Of a DNA stretch of 64,000 nucleotides, positions 1 to 8,937 are shown in pieces. This DNA comes from Gammaproteobacteria bacterium (GTDB taxonomy: Bacteria; Pseudomonadota; Gammaproteobacteria; Steroidobacterales; Steroidobacteraceae): positions 20,771-84,770 of the forward strand of contig CANGOP010000014.1 of assembly GCA_947455595.1 (NCBI GenBank), given 5' to 3'. Numbering within the stretch: position 1 is the first letter of the stretch; each line of letters begins with the position of its first letter. A program made the position numbers and the translations under genes. A model generated the notes under the pieces. It had not been told where the DNA came from and ran no database searches. It saw only the letters and a list, made by a program, of their open reading frames with translations.

Positions 1-1332
1 CATTTGACCCAATGCCACATTCACCTGGGCCACGCCCAACGCCTGCTCGCTCGCAGCTTTGGCGATCTCGGCCACCAGCAAGTCCGTCGCGACGACTTTC
101 TCAGAAATGTCCTTGAGAGCGCGGGCAACCTGCTCACTACGGGCGCTGCCGCGCTCTGCGCTCGCCATCGCGACGTCGATCTTCTGCGCCGTCTCTCGGG
201 CAGCCGCAGCGCTACGCTGCGCCAGCGAGCGAACTTCATCCGCAACGACAGCGAAACCCGCACCCGCTTCTCCGGCTCGAGCGGCTTCCACGGCCGCATT
301 CAGTGCCAAGATGTTCGTCTGAAAAGCGATTTCGTCGATGTTCTTGACGATTTTTGCCACGTCCGCACTGGCCACTCCGATATCAGCCATTGCTGCTGTC
401 ATACCTTCCATCGTCGACACGCCATTGCCGGCGAGTGAGCGGGCGTCTGATGCGAGCAGCATCGCCTTTTGGCTGTTGTCTGCCGTGGAGCGAATCATCG
501 CGGACATCTCTTCAAGCGAGGCGCTCGTTTCCTCAATGGCAGCAGCCTGCTCAGAGGCGCCATTGGACAGCGACTGACTGGCCGCCGCCATCTCACGAGC
601 TGCAGACGCTGTATGGAGCGAACCGCGATTGAGATCCGACAGAATGCCGCCAAGACCCTCTTGAATATTGCGAATCGTAAACCAGGCCAAGGTGGCCGAG
701 ACCGCGACAGCGAGCAACGATGTAATACCGAGCAACCACATGGTAAGTCGCGTGGAACTTTGGCTTGCTGCCGCCGAGGTCTGCGCGATCTGGTTGTGAT
801 AGACGAGCGCAGTCTGAATCGCCTGCTGAAAGCGCGCATATCCGGGGTATTGCACTTCCCGAATCAGGCGCTGCTGCTCAAGCAACGCGTCCCATTCACT
901 CAAGGAGTTCGTGTTATCGAGTGCCCCGATTTGTTCACGTACCTTGACCAAGGATTGATGCGCGGCGCTGATCTCATCGAACAGCTTTCGATCATCCGCG
1001 TCGTTCATCACATTAGTCTGATACTTCGCGAGATCCTCGCTAATCCGCGCCTCACGGGTCATCGTGTCATTCACAAGATCCTTGGCCGTCGCCTCGTCCG
1101 CATCCACCAGTCGTAGCCGGTTGATATGCTGACCTTGCGCTTGCACGGCCATATCGCTTAACGCAAGGACCGATGGCAGCGTGCTGTCGGCCATCACGAC
1201 TATGCTGCTACGCAGCGATGCTAATCGGATCACGGCCAGAAGGCTGATTAAGGTCAGTACGGCTAGCAAGGCTCCGAGCCCCACCGTGATGCGCCGTGTA
1301 ATTGTCCAACCCGACATGTTCAACACTTTCAT
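1..1332 (-). CDS. Methyl-accepting chemotaxis protein (partial, C-terminus outside window)
   Basis: Inner-membrane chemoreceptor that senses ligands in the periplasm and controls CheA through CheW. Reading the minus strand from the ATG at 1332-1330 gives 444 open codons to the window edge, so the last part of the protein is missing. An N-terminal TM segment (about residues 13-35), a periplasmic four-helix-bundle-like region and a second TM (about 190-212) are followed by the cytoplasmic signalling domain. The hairpin tip consensus ([20 protein letters not shown], about residues 332-351) is intact and followed by [17 protein letters not shown]. The ATG overlaps the cheW stop as ATGA, so it is the last visible gene of a cheA-cheW-mcp operon. 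The ligand cannot be read from the sequence. Confidence 0.93.
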   Translation of the reverse strand, partial: MKVLNMSGWTITRRITVGLGALLAVLTLISLLAVIRLASLRSSIVVMADSTLPSVLALSDMAVQAQGQHINRLRLVDADEATAKDLVNDTMTREARISEDLAKYQTNVMNDADDRKLFDEISAAHQSLVKVREQIGALDNTNSLSEWDALLEQQRLIREVQYPGYARFQQAIQTALVYHNQIAQTSAAASQSSTRLTMWLLGITSLLAVAVSATLAWFTIRNIQEGLGGILSDLNRGSLHTASAAREMAAASQSLSNGASEQAAAIEETSASLEEMSAMIRSTADNSQKAMLLASDARSLAGNGVSTMEGMTAAMADIGVASADVAKIVKNIDEIAFQTNILALNAAVEAARAGEAGAGFAVVADEVRSLAQRSAAAARETAQKIDVAMASAERGSARSEQVARALKDISEKVVATDLLVAEIAKAASEQALGVAQVNVALGQM

Positions 1333-1844
1333 GAGACCCCAGTGCCTGTATGGGTGGATAGGGATTGAAAATCCGGTAACTCGACGCTGACGTCCGAGGC
1401 GAGGATCTCATCCATCGCCAGAACCGCCCGCACCTGATCAGCCGTCGTGGCGACACCCGCCAAGAACCGCCCCTCAACCGCCCCGGCGAAATCGGGGGGC
1501 GCAGCTAATTGGGCAGCTCCAATGACGATGACATCATCCACAGCGTCGACGATAGCGCCAATCTGCGCGAGCCGGCCGCCTGCGCGATGCTCCAGCACGA
1601 TGATGCAGGCCCGATCGTTGTACTCGATCGGCTCCATTCTGAATTTAGCCCGCAGATCGAGAACGGCGAGCACGGTACCACGAAGATTGATGACTCCGCG
1701 TACATAGTCCGGCATTTGCGGAACCGCCGTAATGGGACACATCCGCACAACTTCCCGGACTACAGCGATGGGAACAGCGTAATGCGACGCCCCCAAATGA
1801 AATGTCAGGTAGCGACCTGGAATCGGCACGTTCCGCCCGCTCAC
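1329..1844 (-). CDS. cheW: Chemotaxis coupling protein CheW
   Basis: Adaptor of 171 residues linking chemoreceptors to the CheA kinase. It has the usual CheW beta-barrel fold features: an N-terminal strand [15 protein letters not shown], the segment VREVVRM, and the conserved [20 protein letters not shown] stretch near residues 46-65. Length is typical of the family. It overlaps cheA upstream by 4 nt and the MCP gene downstream by 4 nt, so the three are probably translationally coupled. No CheY, CheR or CheB gene is visible; they may lie beyond the left edge. Confidence 0.93.
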   Translation of the reverse strand: MSGRNVPIPGRYLTFHLGASHYAVPIAVVREVVRMCPITAVPQMPDYVRGVINLRGTVLAVLDLRAKFRMEPIEYNDRACIIVLEHRAGGRLAQIGAIVDAVDDVIVIGAAQLAAPPDFAGAVEGRFLAGVATTADQVRAVLAMDEILASDVSVELPDFQSLSTHTGTGVS

Positions 1845-4048
1845 GCCACATCCCCCCGTACCGGCATCACGCGAACGGGATGACGCGCCAACGCCTCCGC
1901 GTCTAGGATCAACGCCACTCGGCCATCCGCAAGAATGGCTCCTCCGGTCACGAGCGTCTGTCCGACAAAGGTATCGCCTAGATTCTTAATGATCACTTCC
2001 TGCTTACCCAGCACTTCATCCACAAGGACGGCCCGTTCACCTGCCCCGGTATCGAGCAGGACAATTATGCCTGTCTGGGCCGTCGCCGCCGGGGTTCTCA
2101 GTCCCAAAAGGGGAGCCAATCGGAGCATCGGCACCTGCCGACCGCGCACGTCGACCATCTCACCCCGTTCATGGACAGTCGACAGACTTTGCGGACCCGG
2201 TCTGAAGCATTCCCGTACGGCGGCCGACGAAAGGATGTAGCGCTCCCCCGAGACGCGAATAAGAAAACCGTCGATCTGTGACAGCGTCAGCGGCAGGCGA
2301 ATCGAAAAGGTCGTGCCACGCCCCATTTCCGTGGCGATATCCACGTGGCCACGCAGTGCCTCGATATTGCCCTTGACCACGTCCATTCCTACGCCACGTC
2401 CTGACACGTCGGTGACTGCGGATGCGGTGGTAAATCCGGGCAGGAAAATGAGGGCCAATCGTTCCTCGCGAGTCAGATCATGATGCGGATCCACCAAGCG
2501 CTTCTCGACTGCCCGGGCATAAACGGCGCCGTCATTGATGCCACGCCCGTCGTCGGCGACTTCAATCAGCACCCCGCCATGCGCATGGGCTGCCGTCAGG
2601 CGAATCGTCGCCATCGGTTCTTTCCCGGCTGCCACTCGTTCGTCGGGCGTCTCGACACCATGATCTAGCGCGTTACGGATCATGTGCACCAAAACATCGC
2701 CCATCTGCTCAACCAAATGCCGGTCGAGTTCGGTCTCCTCGCCAATAACAACGAGCCGTGCCTGCTTGCCTAATGAGGCACCGAGATCGCGCACGAGTCG
2801 GCTCATTTTTCGGAACAACCCTGAAATGGGCACCATCCGCATTGACAATGCGTTGTGCTGAAGTTCGCGGGTAATACGCTGCAGCTTGCGTATGGCATAG
2901 CCAAGCTCCAAATTATCCGCACCTTTCAGCTCGCGGTTCTCCAGCACAAACGCCTGCGTGATGACGAGTTCGCCGACCAGATTGACTAGCGCATCTAGTT
3001 TGCCGGCGTCGACGCGCACGAAGGTTTCCGCCCGGTCCAATTGAATGGCGTTTGCTGCCCCACTCGGACCATCGCTAGGCACTATTCCTGACGTCGGGGT
3101 AGGGTTCGGGGTGGACTCAACCTCCGGCGCGCTATCCGCCACCAGCGCACGACGCACCAGGACGAGGACGGGTGCAACGGCCATCCGGATAGGCTGCACC
3201 GGCATCGCCCCGGACACCTGATGACCCACGTCGACCACACAAGCCGCGAGCACATCCGCGCCGGCCAAAATCGCGTCGATGACCCGGCGGCTGACTGCCA
3301 GCCGACCAGAGCGGACCTCATCCAGCAAGGATTCCAGTTGATGGGCAAAATCACGTAGTGCCTCCAACTGGAGAAATCCGGCGCTGCCTTTAAAGGTATG
3401 GAACGCCCGGAAGATGGCATTGACCACATCGGGGCCGGCGGATCCCTCTTCCAAGGCGAGCACGGACGCTTCGATCGAGCGGAGTAGTTCAAGTGACTCG
3501 CTGTGAAATTCTCGCAGCAGCTCAATGTCATCCGGCAATCGAAGCTGAAAACTGGGTGAATCCGCCTCGGCGACGGCTGATGTCGCGGCGTGGGCGGCAG
3601 GTGGTGCCGCCGGTGGTCGTGCTACGGTCGGTGGCGCCGTGGGCAACACCGCCGCCTGAGGCGGCGCCGACACGGGCAAGCGCCATTGCACGGGTAACGC
3701 CACCATGGGCCGCCCGGATTCGCGAGCGACCAGATAATCGAAGACCCAATCATGCCAAGCATGCAGATTTTGGATGACTGACGGCGTAAACAGGCCTTCG
3801 CCATCTAGCAACTCATCCAGCCAGCGTCTGGCGACAACCAGCCCCTCCGCGAGCGGACCCGCAGTCGAAAGACCCGGTAAGTGCTCCAGGTCCATCATCA
3901 GAGCATTCACCGGCAGGAGACCATCGCTCGATCCGGCTGTCACAAACGCCAATTCCTCGGCCAGACGCTCCAATAGCGCCGCCGCCGTTTCCACCGGCAA
4001 CACGCCGGAAGGATCGATATCAGCTGCCCCGATGCTGTCCGCCGTCAT
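1841..4048 (-). CDS. cheA: Chemotaxis histidine kinase CheA
   Basis: Cytoplasmic kinase of 735 residues that phosphorylates itself and passes phosphate to response regulators. The order is: an unusual N-terminal extension of about 165 residues containing a Pro/Ala-rich linker; an HPt (P1) domain with acceptor His217 in FHTFKGSAGF; no obvious P2 domain; the P3 dimerisation helices near 340-405; an HATPase domain with N box HMIRNALDHGVE (455-466), G1 DDGRGI (499-504) and G2 GRGVGMDVV (550-558); and a C-terminal CheW-like domain from about 590. The extension before P1 and the lack of a clear P2 are atypical. It heads the operon and is transcribed divergently from the binding-protein gene at 4184. 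Confidence 0.93.
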   Translation of the reverse strand: MTADSIGAADIDPSGVLPVETAAALLERLAEELAFVTAGSSDGLLPVNALMMDLEHLPGLSTAGPLAEGLVVARRWLDELLDGEGLFTPSVIQNLHAWHDWVFDYLVARESGRPMVALPVQWRLPVSAPPQAAVLPTAPPTVARPPAAPPAAHAATSAVAEADSPSFQLRLPDDIELLREFHSESLELLRSIEASVLALEEGSAGPDVVNAIFRAFHTFKGSAGFLQLEALRDFAHQLESLLDEVRSGRLAVSRRVIDAILAGADVLAACVVDVGHQVSGAMPVQPIRMAVAPVLVLVRRALVADSAPEVESTPNPTPTSGIVPSDGPSGAANAIQLDRAETFVRVDAGKLDALVNLVGELVITQAFVLENRELKGADNLELGYAIRKLQRITRELQHNALSMRMVPISGLFRKMSRLVRDLGASLGKQARLVVIGEETELDRHLVEQMGDVLVHMIRNALDHGVETPDERVAAGKEPMATIRLTAAHAHGGVLIEVADDGRGINDGAVYARAVEKRLVDPHHDLTREERLALIFLPGFTTASAVTDVSGRGVGMDVVKGNIEALRGHVDIATEMGRGTTFSIRLPLTLSQIDGFLIRVSGERYILSSAAVRECFRPGPQSLSTVHERGEMVDVRGRQVPMLRLAPLLGLRTPAATAQTGIIVLLDTGAGERAVLVDEVLGKQEVIIKNLGDTFVGQTLVTGGAILADGRVALILDAEALARHPVRVMPVRGDVA

Positions 4049-4183
4049 TACAGCGCGCGCCCCGCCACGGAAAACCCCATCGATAGTACCTTGGAACCGC
4101 TCAAGACGTGAGGTGACAGAGCCACTCCGGTACGATTACCCTTGCGGTCGATCGACACGATCGCCCCTGCCCGAGCATCCGTC

Positions 4184-5245
4184 ATGATCATCCGCCGTCT
4201 GTTTACGATTCTCACCGCACTCCTCGTGTGTGTCACGGCCGATGCTGCCGCCACACGGCGACTGCGCATCCTGACGTGGCAGGACTATGTGCCGGCCGAT
4301 GTGGCCGCTGACTTTGAGAAGGAAACCGGGATTCATTTAGAGGTTACGCTCTCCAATAACGAGGACATCATCGCCCGTTTGCGAGCAAGCGGGGGTAGCG
4401 GCTTTGACCTGGTTCAGCCATCACATGACCGCGTTGCGGGCGCCCAGCAGGCCTACCACATCTACCGCCCATTCGATGAGAGCCGCCTACCCACGGGTCG
4501 TTACATTCCCCAATTGTTCGATTCGGTGCGACGCAACACGACACTGAATGGACGCCTCTACGGCACCCCTTATCTGTACGGCATCGAAGGTCTGGTGGTT
4601 GACACCCATCGTGCGCACGTAACGGACTACGGTGATCTTTGCCGAGCGGACCTCGCGGGTAAAACGGCCATGCGCATTCGCCGCAATACGCTGATCGCGT
4701 TTTCGTTCGCATCCGGCAAGGATCCGTTTGCCCTGTACGGCGACCCTAAGGCCTACGCTCAGCTCATCGACGAGGTGGCCGACCGCTTGGTGGAGTGCAA
4801 GCGTAACCTCGGCCTTGTCTTCGACAACCAGAATCAGATTGTGGACGCCATCAAATCCGGTCGGATTGTGGCCGCCATGTTCTGGGACGCGCCGGTCTGG
4901 GAGCTGAATCGTCAAGTGCCGGCCGTCCGCTACGTAGAACCCGCCTCCGGATCACTCGGCTGGATCATGACCTTTGCCCTGCCCTTGCACGGTGAAAACG
5001 AGGATGCAGCCTATGAGTGGATCCAGTACACGAGTCGCCCTGAGGTTGCCGCTCGCATTACCAAATCGGTCGGTAATTTCACGGCCTACAGCGGCACCCT
5101 CAAATACGTAAACGCGCGCTTGAAGACGCAACTCTTCCTGAGTCTGCCGCGAGGCTTCAATTCGGTGCACTGGTACCCGAACGTGCCGGCGGGCTATGAG
5201 GACATGGAAGCCAAGGCACTCGCGAGGATCCGCGCTGCGCATTAA
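4184..5245 (+). CDS. Periplasmic polyamine-type (PotD/PotF-like) substrate-binding protein
   Basis: Extracellular solute-binding protein of 353 residues. The chosen ATG at 4184 gives a clean signal peptide (MIIRRLFTILTALLVCVTADA); an upstream in-frame ATG at 4142 would bury it. The mature protein starts with LRILTWQDYVPADVAADFEKE, the typical beginning of the spermidine/putrescine-binding family, and has NEDIIARLRASGGSGFDLV for the substrate cleft region. The family delivers polyamines to an ABC permease in the inner membrane, but no permease or ATPase gene lies beside it, so it is an orphan here. Its neighbour, transcribed divergently, is cheA. The substrate is inferred from the family only; some relatives bind other amines. 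Confidence 0.85.
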   Translation: MIIRRLFTILTALLVCVTADAAATRRLRILTWQDYVPADVAADFEKETGIHLEVTLSNNEDIIARLRASGGSGFDLVQPSHDRVAGAQQAYHIYRPFDESRLPTGRYIPQLFDSVRRNTTLNGRLYGTPYLYGIEGLVVDTHRAHVTDYGDLCRADLAGKTAMRIRRNTLIAFSFASGKDPFALYGDPKAYAQLIDEVADRLVECKRNLGLVFDNQNQIVDAIKSGRIVAAMFWDAPVWELNRQVPAVRYVEPASGSLGWIMTFALPLHGENEDAAYEWIQYTSRPEVAARITKSVGNFTAYSGTLKYVNARLKTQLFLSLPRGFNSVHWYPNVPAGYEDMEAKALARIRAAH

Positions 5246-5317
5246 GGTCGCCAGGCCTTGCAGTCGCCCGCTGTCGACCCCAAGTCCGCATTTCGCCAAC
5301 CTACCCTGGACCTCGCC

Positions 5318-6409
5318 ATGACTGCCCCGATCTCTACGCTTTTGCACACACCTGTCCGGATAGGCGCCTTAGACCTCAAGAATCGCATCGTCATGGCGCC
5401 ACTCACTCGTTGCCGATCCGATGAAGCGGCCGGTGACGTGCCGGGTAAGGCGATGAACGTTGAGTATTATCGCCAGCGCAGCACAGCCGGACTCATCATC
5501 AGCGAAGGCACGCAGGTTTGCCCCGCGGGTAAAGGCTATATGGCGACACCCGGCATCTATTCAGATGCCCAAGTTGAGGGTTGGCGGAAGATCACCGATG
5601 CGGTACATGCGGCCGGATCAAAGATCTTGGCTCAGATTTGGCACGTGGGCCGAATCTCGCACCCGGACATCAATGGCGGCCATGAGCCCATCGCGCCCTC
5701 GCCGATCGCACCGGGCATTGCAGCCTATAGTGCCAACGGTCGAGTCGACTGCCCGGTTCCGCGGGCGCTGGATGAGGCTGGTATTGCGGCCGTCGTTGAG
5801 GAATTCAGGCGAGCTGCGATCAATGCGCGCGCAGCGGGCTTCGACGGCGTAGAGATCCACGGCGCGAATGGCTATCTCGTCGATCAATTCCTGCGCGACG
5901 GCGCAAATCAACGCACCGACCGATACGGCGGAAGTGCCGAAAATCGCTGCCGATTCGCACTCGAGGTCGTTGATGCCTGCATCGCAGCCATCGGGGCCGA
6001 CCGAGTCGGCATCCGTTTATCTCCTGTCAGCGGTGTCAACGGTATCGCCGATAGTGCTCCGCAGGTGGTATTTGGCCATTTAGTGGAAGAGCTTGACGCC
6101 CGCGAGATTGCGTTCATCCACTTCGTCGAGGGTAATACCGGCGGCGAGCGTAATTTGAGCGGCTTTGACTTTGCGGCTGCGCGTCGCCGCTTCAGGGGGG
6201 CCTACATCGCCAATAACGGGTACACACGGGAATCCGCGATTGCCGCAATCGAGTCCCACGCAGCCGATGCAGTTGCCTTCGGGCGCTCCTTCATTGCCAA
6301 TCCGGATCTGGTGGAGCGACTGCGCCTCGGCGCCCCGCTGGCGACCCCTGATCCAAAAACGTTCTACGCGTTCGGGCCTGAAGGCTACACGGACTATCCG
6401 ACGCTCTGA
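5318..6409 (+). CDS. nemA: Old Yellow Enzyme family alkene reductase (NemA-like)
   Basis: FMN-dependent ene-reductase of 363 residues that reduces activated C=C bonds or nitro/maleimide compounds with NAD(P)H. The start at 5318 (MTAPISTLLHTPVRIG) matches the family N-terminus; the upstream ATG at 5258 adds 20 unconserved residues. Recognisable blocks are LKNRIVMAPLTRCRS near the N-terminus, IWHVGRISHP for substrate and FMN contacts, GFDGVEIHGANGYLVDQFL with the NRxDxYGGS block (here NQRTDRYGGS), and DAVAFGRSFIANPDL near the C-terminus. Its 3' end overlaps the convergent sulP gene by 16 nt. The physiological substrate cannot be told from sequence. Confidence 0.9.
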   Translation: MTAPISTLLHTPVRIGALDLKNRIVMAPLTRCRSDEAAGDVPGKAMNVEYYRQRSTAGLIISEGTQVCPAGKGYMATPGIYSDAQVEGWRKITDAVHAAGSKILAQIWHVGRISHPDINGGHEPIAPSPIAPGIAAYSANGRVDCPVPRALDEAGIAAVVEEFRRAAINARAAGFDGVEIHGANGYLVDQFLRDGANQRTDRYGGSAENRCRFALEVVDACIAAIGADRVGIRLSPVSGVNGIADSAPQVVFGHLVEELDAREIAFIHFVEGNTGGERNLSGFDFAAARRRFRGAYIANNGYTRESAIAAIESHAADAVAFGRSFIANPDLVERLRLGAPLATPDPKTFYAFGPEGYTDYPTL

Positions 6410-8040
6410 GTCGGCAGTTGCCGCAAAATGTCCACGAGCGTGGGCGCGTAGCCATCCAAACTCCCGCCGCCGACAAACCCGGCGGTGGAGAGTTTTTCGA
6501 GTACCCGTGGATTCGCCTCACACAAGTAGACACCCACGCCCCGCAAGCGCAACTGTTGAGCAGCTTCCTGTAGCGCCTCAATACCCGTGCCATCGATAAA
6601 GGGCATTCCGTACAACCGCAGGATCAGCACCTTCGGATCGGTGTGTGTCGACAGAAGTGCTCGCTCAAGATTATCCACCGCCGCAAAGAACATCGGACCG
6701 GCGATCTCATAGACGACTACGCCCTTCGGCAACTTAAGATCGGCTGCTGCCAGTTCGACTGACAACGCCTGAGCTTCGCTCGGCTTCGTTTCCACCGACT
6801 CCGCCATCCGGCGTAGAAACTGCAGCACAGCGAGGATGACGCCGACGTTCACGGCCACGACCAGATCGACGAAGACCGTCAGCAAAAACGTGATCGCCAA
6901 AATCAGGCGATCAGCTCTGGGTGCGCTGCGCAACATATGCGCAAAGTGACGCACCTCGCTCATGTTCCAGGCGACAACGAATAGAACCGCAGCCAGGGCA
7001 GCCAAGGGTATTTCTGCCGCCAACGGCGCCATGAACAGCAGGACGGCAGCTAAGGTCAGAGCATGCGTCAACCCGGCAAGCGGGCTTGTGCCACCATTAC
7101 GGACATTCGTCGCGGTTCGGGCAATGGCCCCAGTGGCCGCAAAACCTCCAAACACAGGCGCCAACACATTGGCCACACCTTGCCCAATCAGCTCCTGATT
7201 CGAGTCATGACGGGTACCCGCCATGCCGTCCGCCACCACGGCAGACAGCAGCGATTCAATCGCACCGAGCATGGCAATTGTGAATGCTGGCCCGATCAAC
7301 TTGAGGGCATCGGAGAGCGTGAGATTCGGCCAAGCGGGTGACGGCAATCCCCGCGGCACACCCCCGAATTCACTGCCTATAGTCGCGACGCCCGGCCAAT
7401 GAAGGGTCGCCTGCAAGAGTGTCGCAATCACCATCGCAACCAGAGGCCCCGGCAATCGTTTCAAAACTGGCACTTTTGCGGCGTAGATCACGACCAGCAA
7501 ACTCAACGTTGCGATCGCGACCGTCGGCGCATGCATATACGGGAACGCTTCGATCAGATGGAGCAATTTTTCGTGAAAGTGCTGCCCGGTGATCTTGGGT
7601 AAACCGAAGAAATCGCGCCACTCGCCGACCCAGATAATGACGCCAATTCCTGCGGTAAATCCGGTGATCACAGGAGCCGGAATGAACTTGATCACCGCGC
7701 CCATGCGCGCAACGCCCATTAGCACCAGGATGACGCCAGCCATCAGGGTCGCCATTTGCAATCCGGCCATCCCGTACTGCGCCGTAATTCCTGACAGGAT
7801 GACCACAAACGCACCCGTCGGGCCGGCGATCTGCAGTCGGCTACCACCAAACAAACTGACGGATACCCCGGCAATGATCGCGGTATACAGCCCCTGCTCC
7901 GGCCGGGCACCGCTGGCGATGGCAAAGGCCATGGCTAAGGGCAATGCGACAATTCCAACGACGAGGCCGGCAATCAGGTTGCCCGACCACTCTGAGCGCC
8001 GCAGCGAGCCGGCCTGATAGGCTTCTAGGATAGCGATCAT
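6394..8040 (-). CDS. SulP family inorganic anion transporter with STAS domain
   Basis: Inner-membrane anion transporter of 548 residues (SLC26/SulP; known substrates include sulfate, bicarbonate and dicarboxylates). The first 400 residues are a series of hydrophobic helices; signature segments include LYTAIIAGVSVSLFGGSRLQ followed by IAGPTGAFVVILS in the early core. The last 110 or so residues form a cytoplasmic STAS domain (VVYEIAGPMFFAAVDNLERAL, then RLYGMPFIDGTGIEALQE). No carbonic anhydrase gene is adjacent, so bicarbonate transport is no better supported than sulfate. Convergent with and slightly overlapping nemA. Confidence 0.92.
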   Translation of the reverse strand: MIAILEAYQAGSLRRSEWSGNLIAGLVVGIVALPLAMAFAIASGARPEQGLYTAIIAGVSVSLFGGSRLQIAGPTGAFVVILSGITAQYGMAGLQMATLMAGVILVLMGVARMGAVIKFIPAPVITGFTAGIGVIIWVGEWRDFFGLPKITGQHFHEKLLHLIEAFPYMHAPTVAIATLSLLVVIYAAKVPVLKRLPGPLVAMVIATLLQATLHWPGVATIGSEFGGVPRGLPSPAWPNLTLSDALKLIGPAFTIAMLGAIESLLSAVVADGMAGTRHDSNQELIGQGVANVLAPVFGGFAATGAIARTATNVRNGGTSPLAGLTHALTLAAVLLFMAPLAAEIPLAALAAVLFVVAWNMSEVRHFAHMLRSAPRADRLILAITFLLTVFVDLVVAVNVGVILAVLQFLRRMAESVETKPSEAQALSVELAAADLKLPKGVVVYEIAGPMFFAAVDNLERALLSTHTDPKVLILRLYGMPFIDGTGIEALQEAAQQLRLRGVGVYLCEANPRVLEKLSTAGFVGGGSLDGYAPTLVDILRQLPTQSVG

Positions 8041-8396
8041 GATCCGTTCCTCACGACTGCCTGAGCGTACGCCGCTAACGTCATACGCGCTAACGGGATT
8101 GTGAACCCGGTAGATCGGTTACTGCATCAGGAACTTGCGCAGACACCCGTCGCGGCAAATCGCGAGATAGGTACACGCAGCGACGTCTCCCGATTTGGCG
8201 AGAGCATCTTGCTGATTGACGCGGCGCACCTGTCCACTCGTCTTCGGCCGAGTCAGGCAAGCATCATCGTTAACCGTGACTGGAGTCGATCAATTACGCA
8301 GTGAGGGTACATGGCCGTATGCTATGGCTCCGTAGTCTTGGCTCGGCTGCGACGGACCTTCGGGCCAATTGCGCTGCGTCCACAAGGATAGACCCC
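8041..8396. other. Intergenic region between sulP and the lipocalin gene
   Basis: About 355 bases without a convincing gene. A 67-codon plus-strand frame (8101-8304) has no ribosome-binding site or recognisable composition, and no tRNA cloverleaf was seen. It should hold the divergent promoters of sulP (minus) and the lipocalin gene (plus); AAGGA at 8383-8387 is the likely ribosome-binding site of the lipocalin gene. Confidence 0.5.
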
Positions 8397-8933
8397 ATGA
8401 AATGGCTCCCAACCGTCTTCGCCCTGCTGCTGTGTCTGGCTGGCCCCGCGCTCGCCACCGCGCCCCTCACCCCAGTCTCGCTACTGGACCTGCGTCGGTA
8501 TCAGGGCGTCTGGTACGAAATCGCCAATTACCCCAATCGCTTCCAGAAAATGTGCGTGGCCGGCACTACGGCAACCTACACGATTCAGCCGGACGGCAAT
8601 GTCGAAGTCCTCAACCGCTGCCGCAAGTCGGATGGCACTTGGGCGGCTGCTCGCGGAGCGGCGCGTGTACCCGGCGGTCCTGGATCGGCACGTCTACAAG
8701 TCCGCTTTGCACCAGCATGGCTCTCGTGGCTATCCGTCGTTTGGGCGCCGTACTGGGTCTTTGATATCGACCGTGACTACACACTCGCGGCCGTAGGAGA
8801 ACCCAGCCGTGAGTACCTGTGGATCCTCTCGCGTACGCCCACCGTCGATCCTGCTCGGTATCAGGCGTTGCTTGAGCGAATTCGAGCAGCGGGTTACGAC
8901 GTGACGCGTTTAAGCCCCACGCCGCAACCCTAG
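8397..8933 (+). CDS. blc: Bacterial lipocalin (Blc-like)
   Basis: Secreted or envelope lipocalin of 178 residues that binds lipids or other small hydrophobic molecules. The start at 8397 is preceded by AAGGA and gives a signal peptide (MKWLPTVFALLLCLAGPALA); the longer frame from 8301 lacks these. The lipocalin signature GVWYEIANYPNRFQ follows about 30 residues into the mature protein, then CVAGTTATYTIQPDGNVEVL, and YLWILSRTPTVD near the C-terminus as in E. coli Blc. The signal sequence has no good lipobox, so it may be periplasmic rather than a lipoprotein. The gene ends 5 bases before the convergent amidohydrolase gene. Confidence 0.9.
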   Translation: MKWLPTVFALLLCLAGPALATAPLTPVSLLDLRRYQGVWYEIANYPNRFQKMCVAGTTATYTIQPDGNVEVLNRCRKSDGTWAAARGAARVPGGPGSARLQVRFAPAWLSWLSVVWAPYWVFDIDRDYTLAAVGEPSREYLWILSRTPTVDPARYQALLERIRAAGYDVTRLSPTPQP

Positions 8934-8937
8934 CGAA

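Noticed and set aside
1..1116. Plus-strand frames at the left edge (4-438, 469-1116)
   Set aside because: Antisense to the chemoreceptor gene, which has all signalling-domain motifs.
8101..8304. 67-codon plus-strand frame in the sulP-lipocalin gap
   Set aside because: No ribosome-binding site and unlike known proteins; probably chance.
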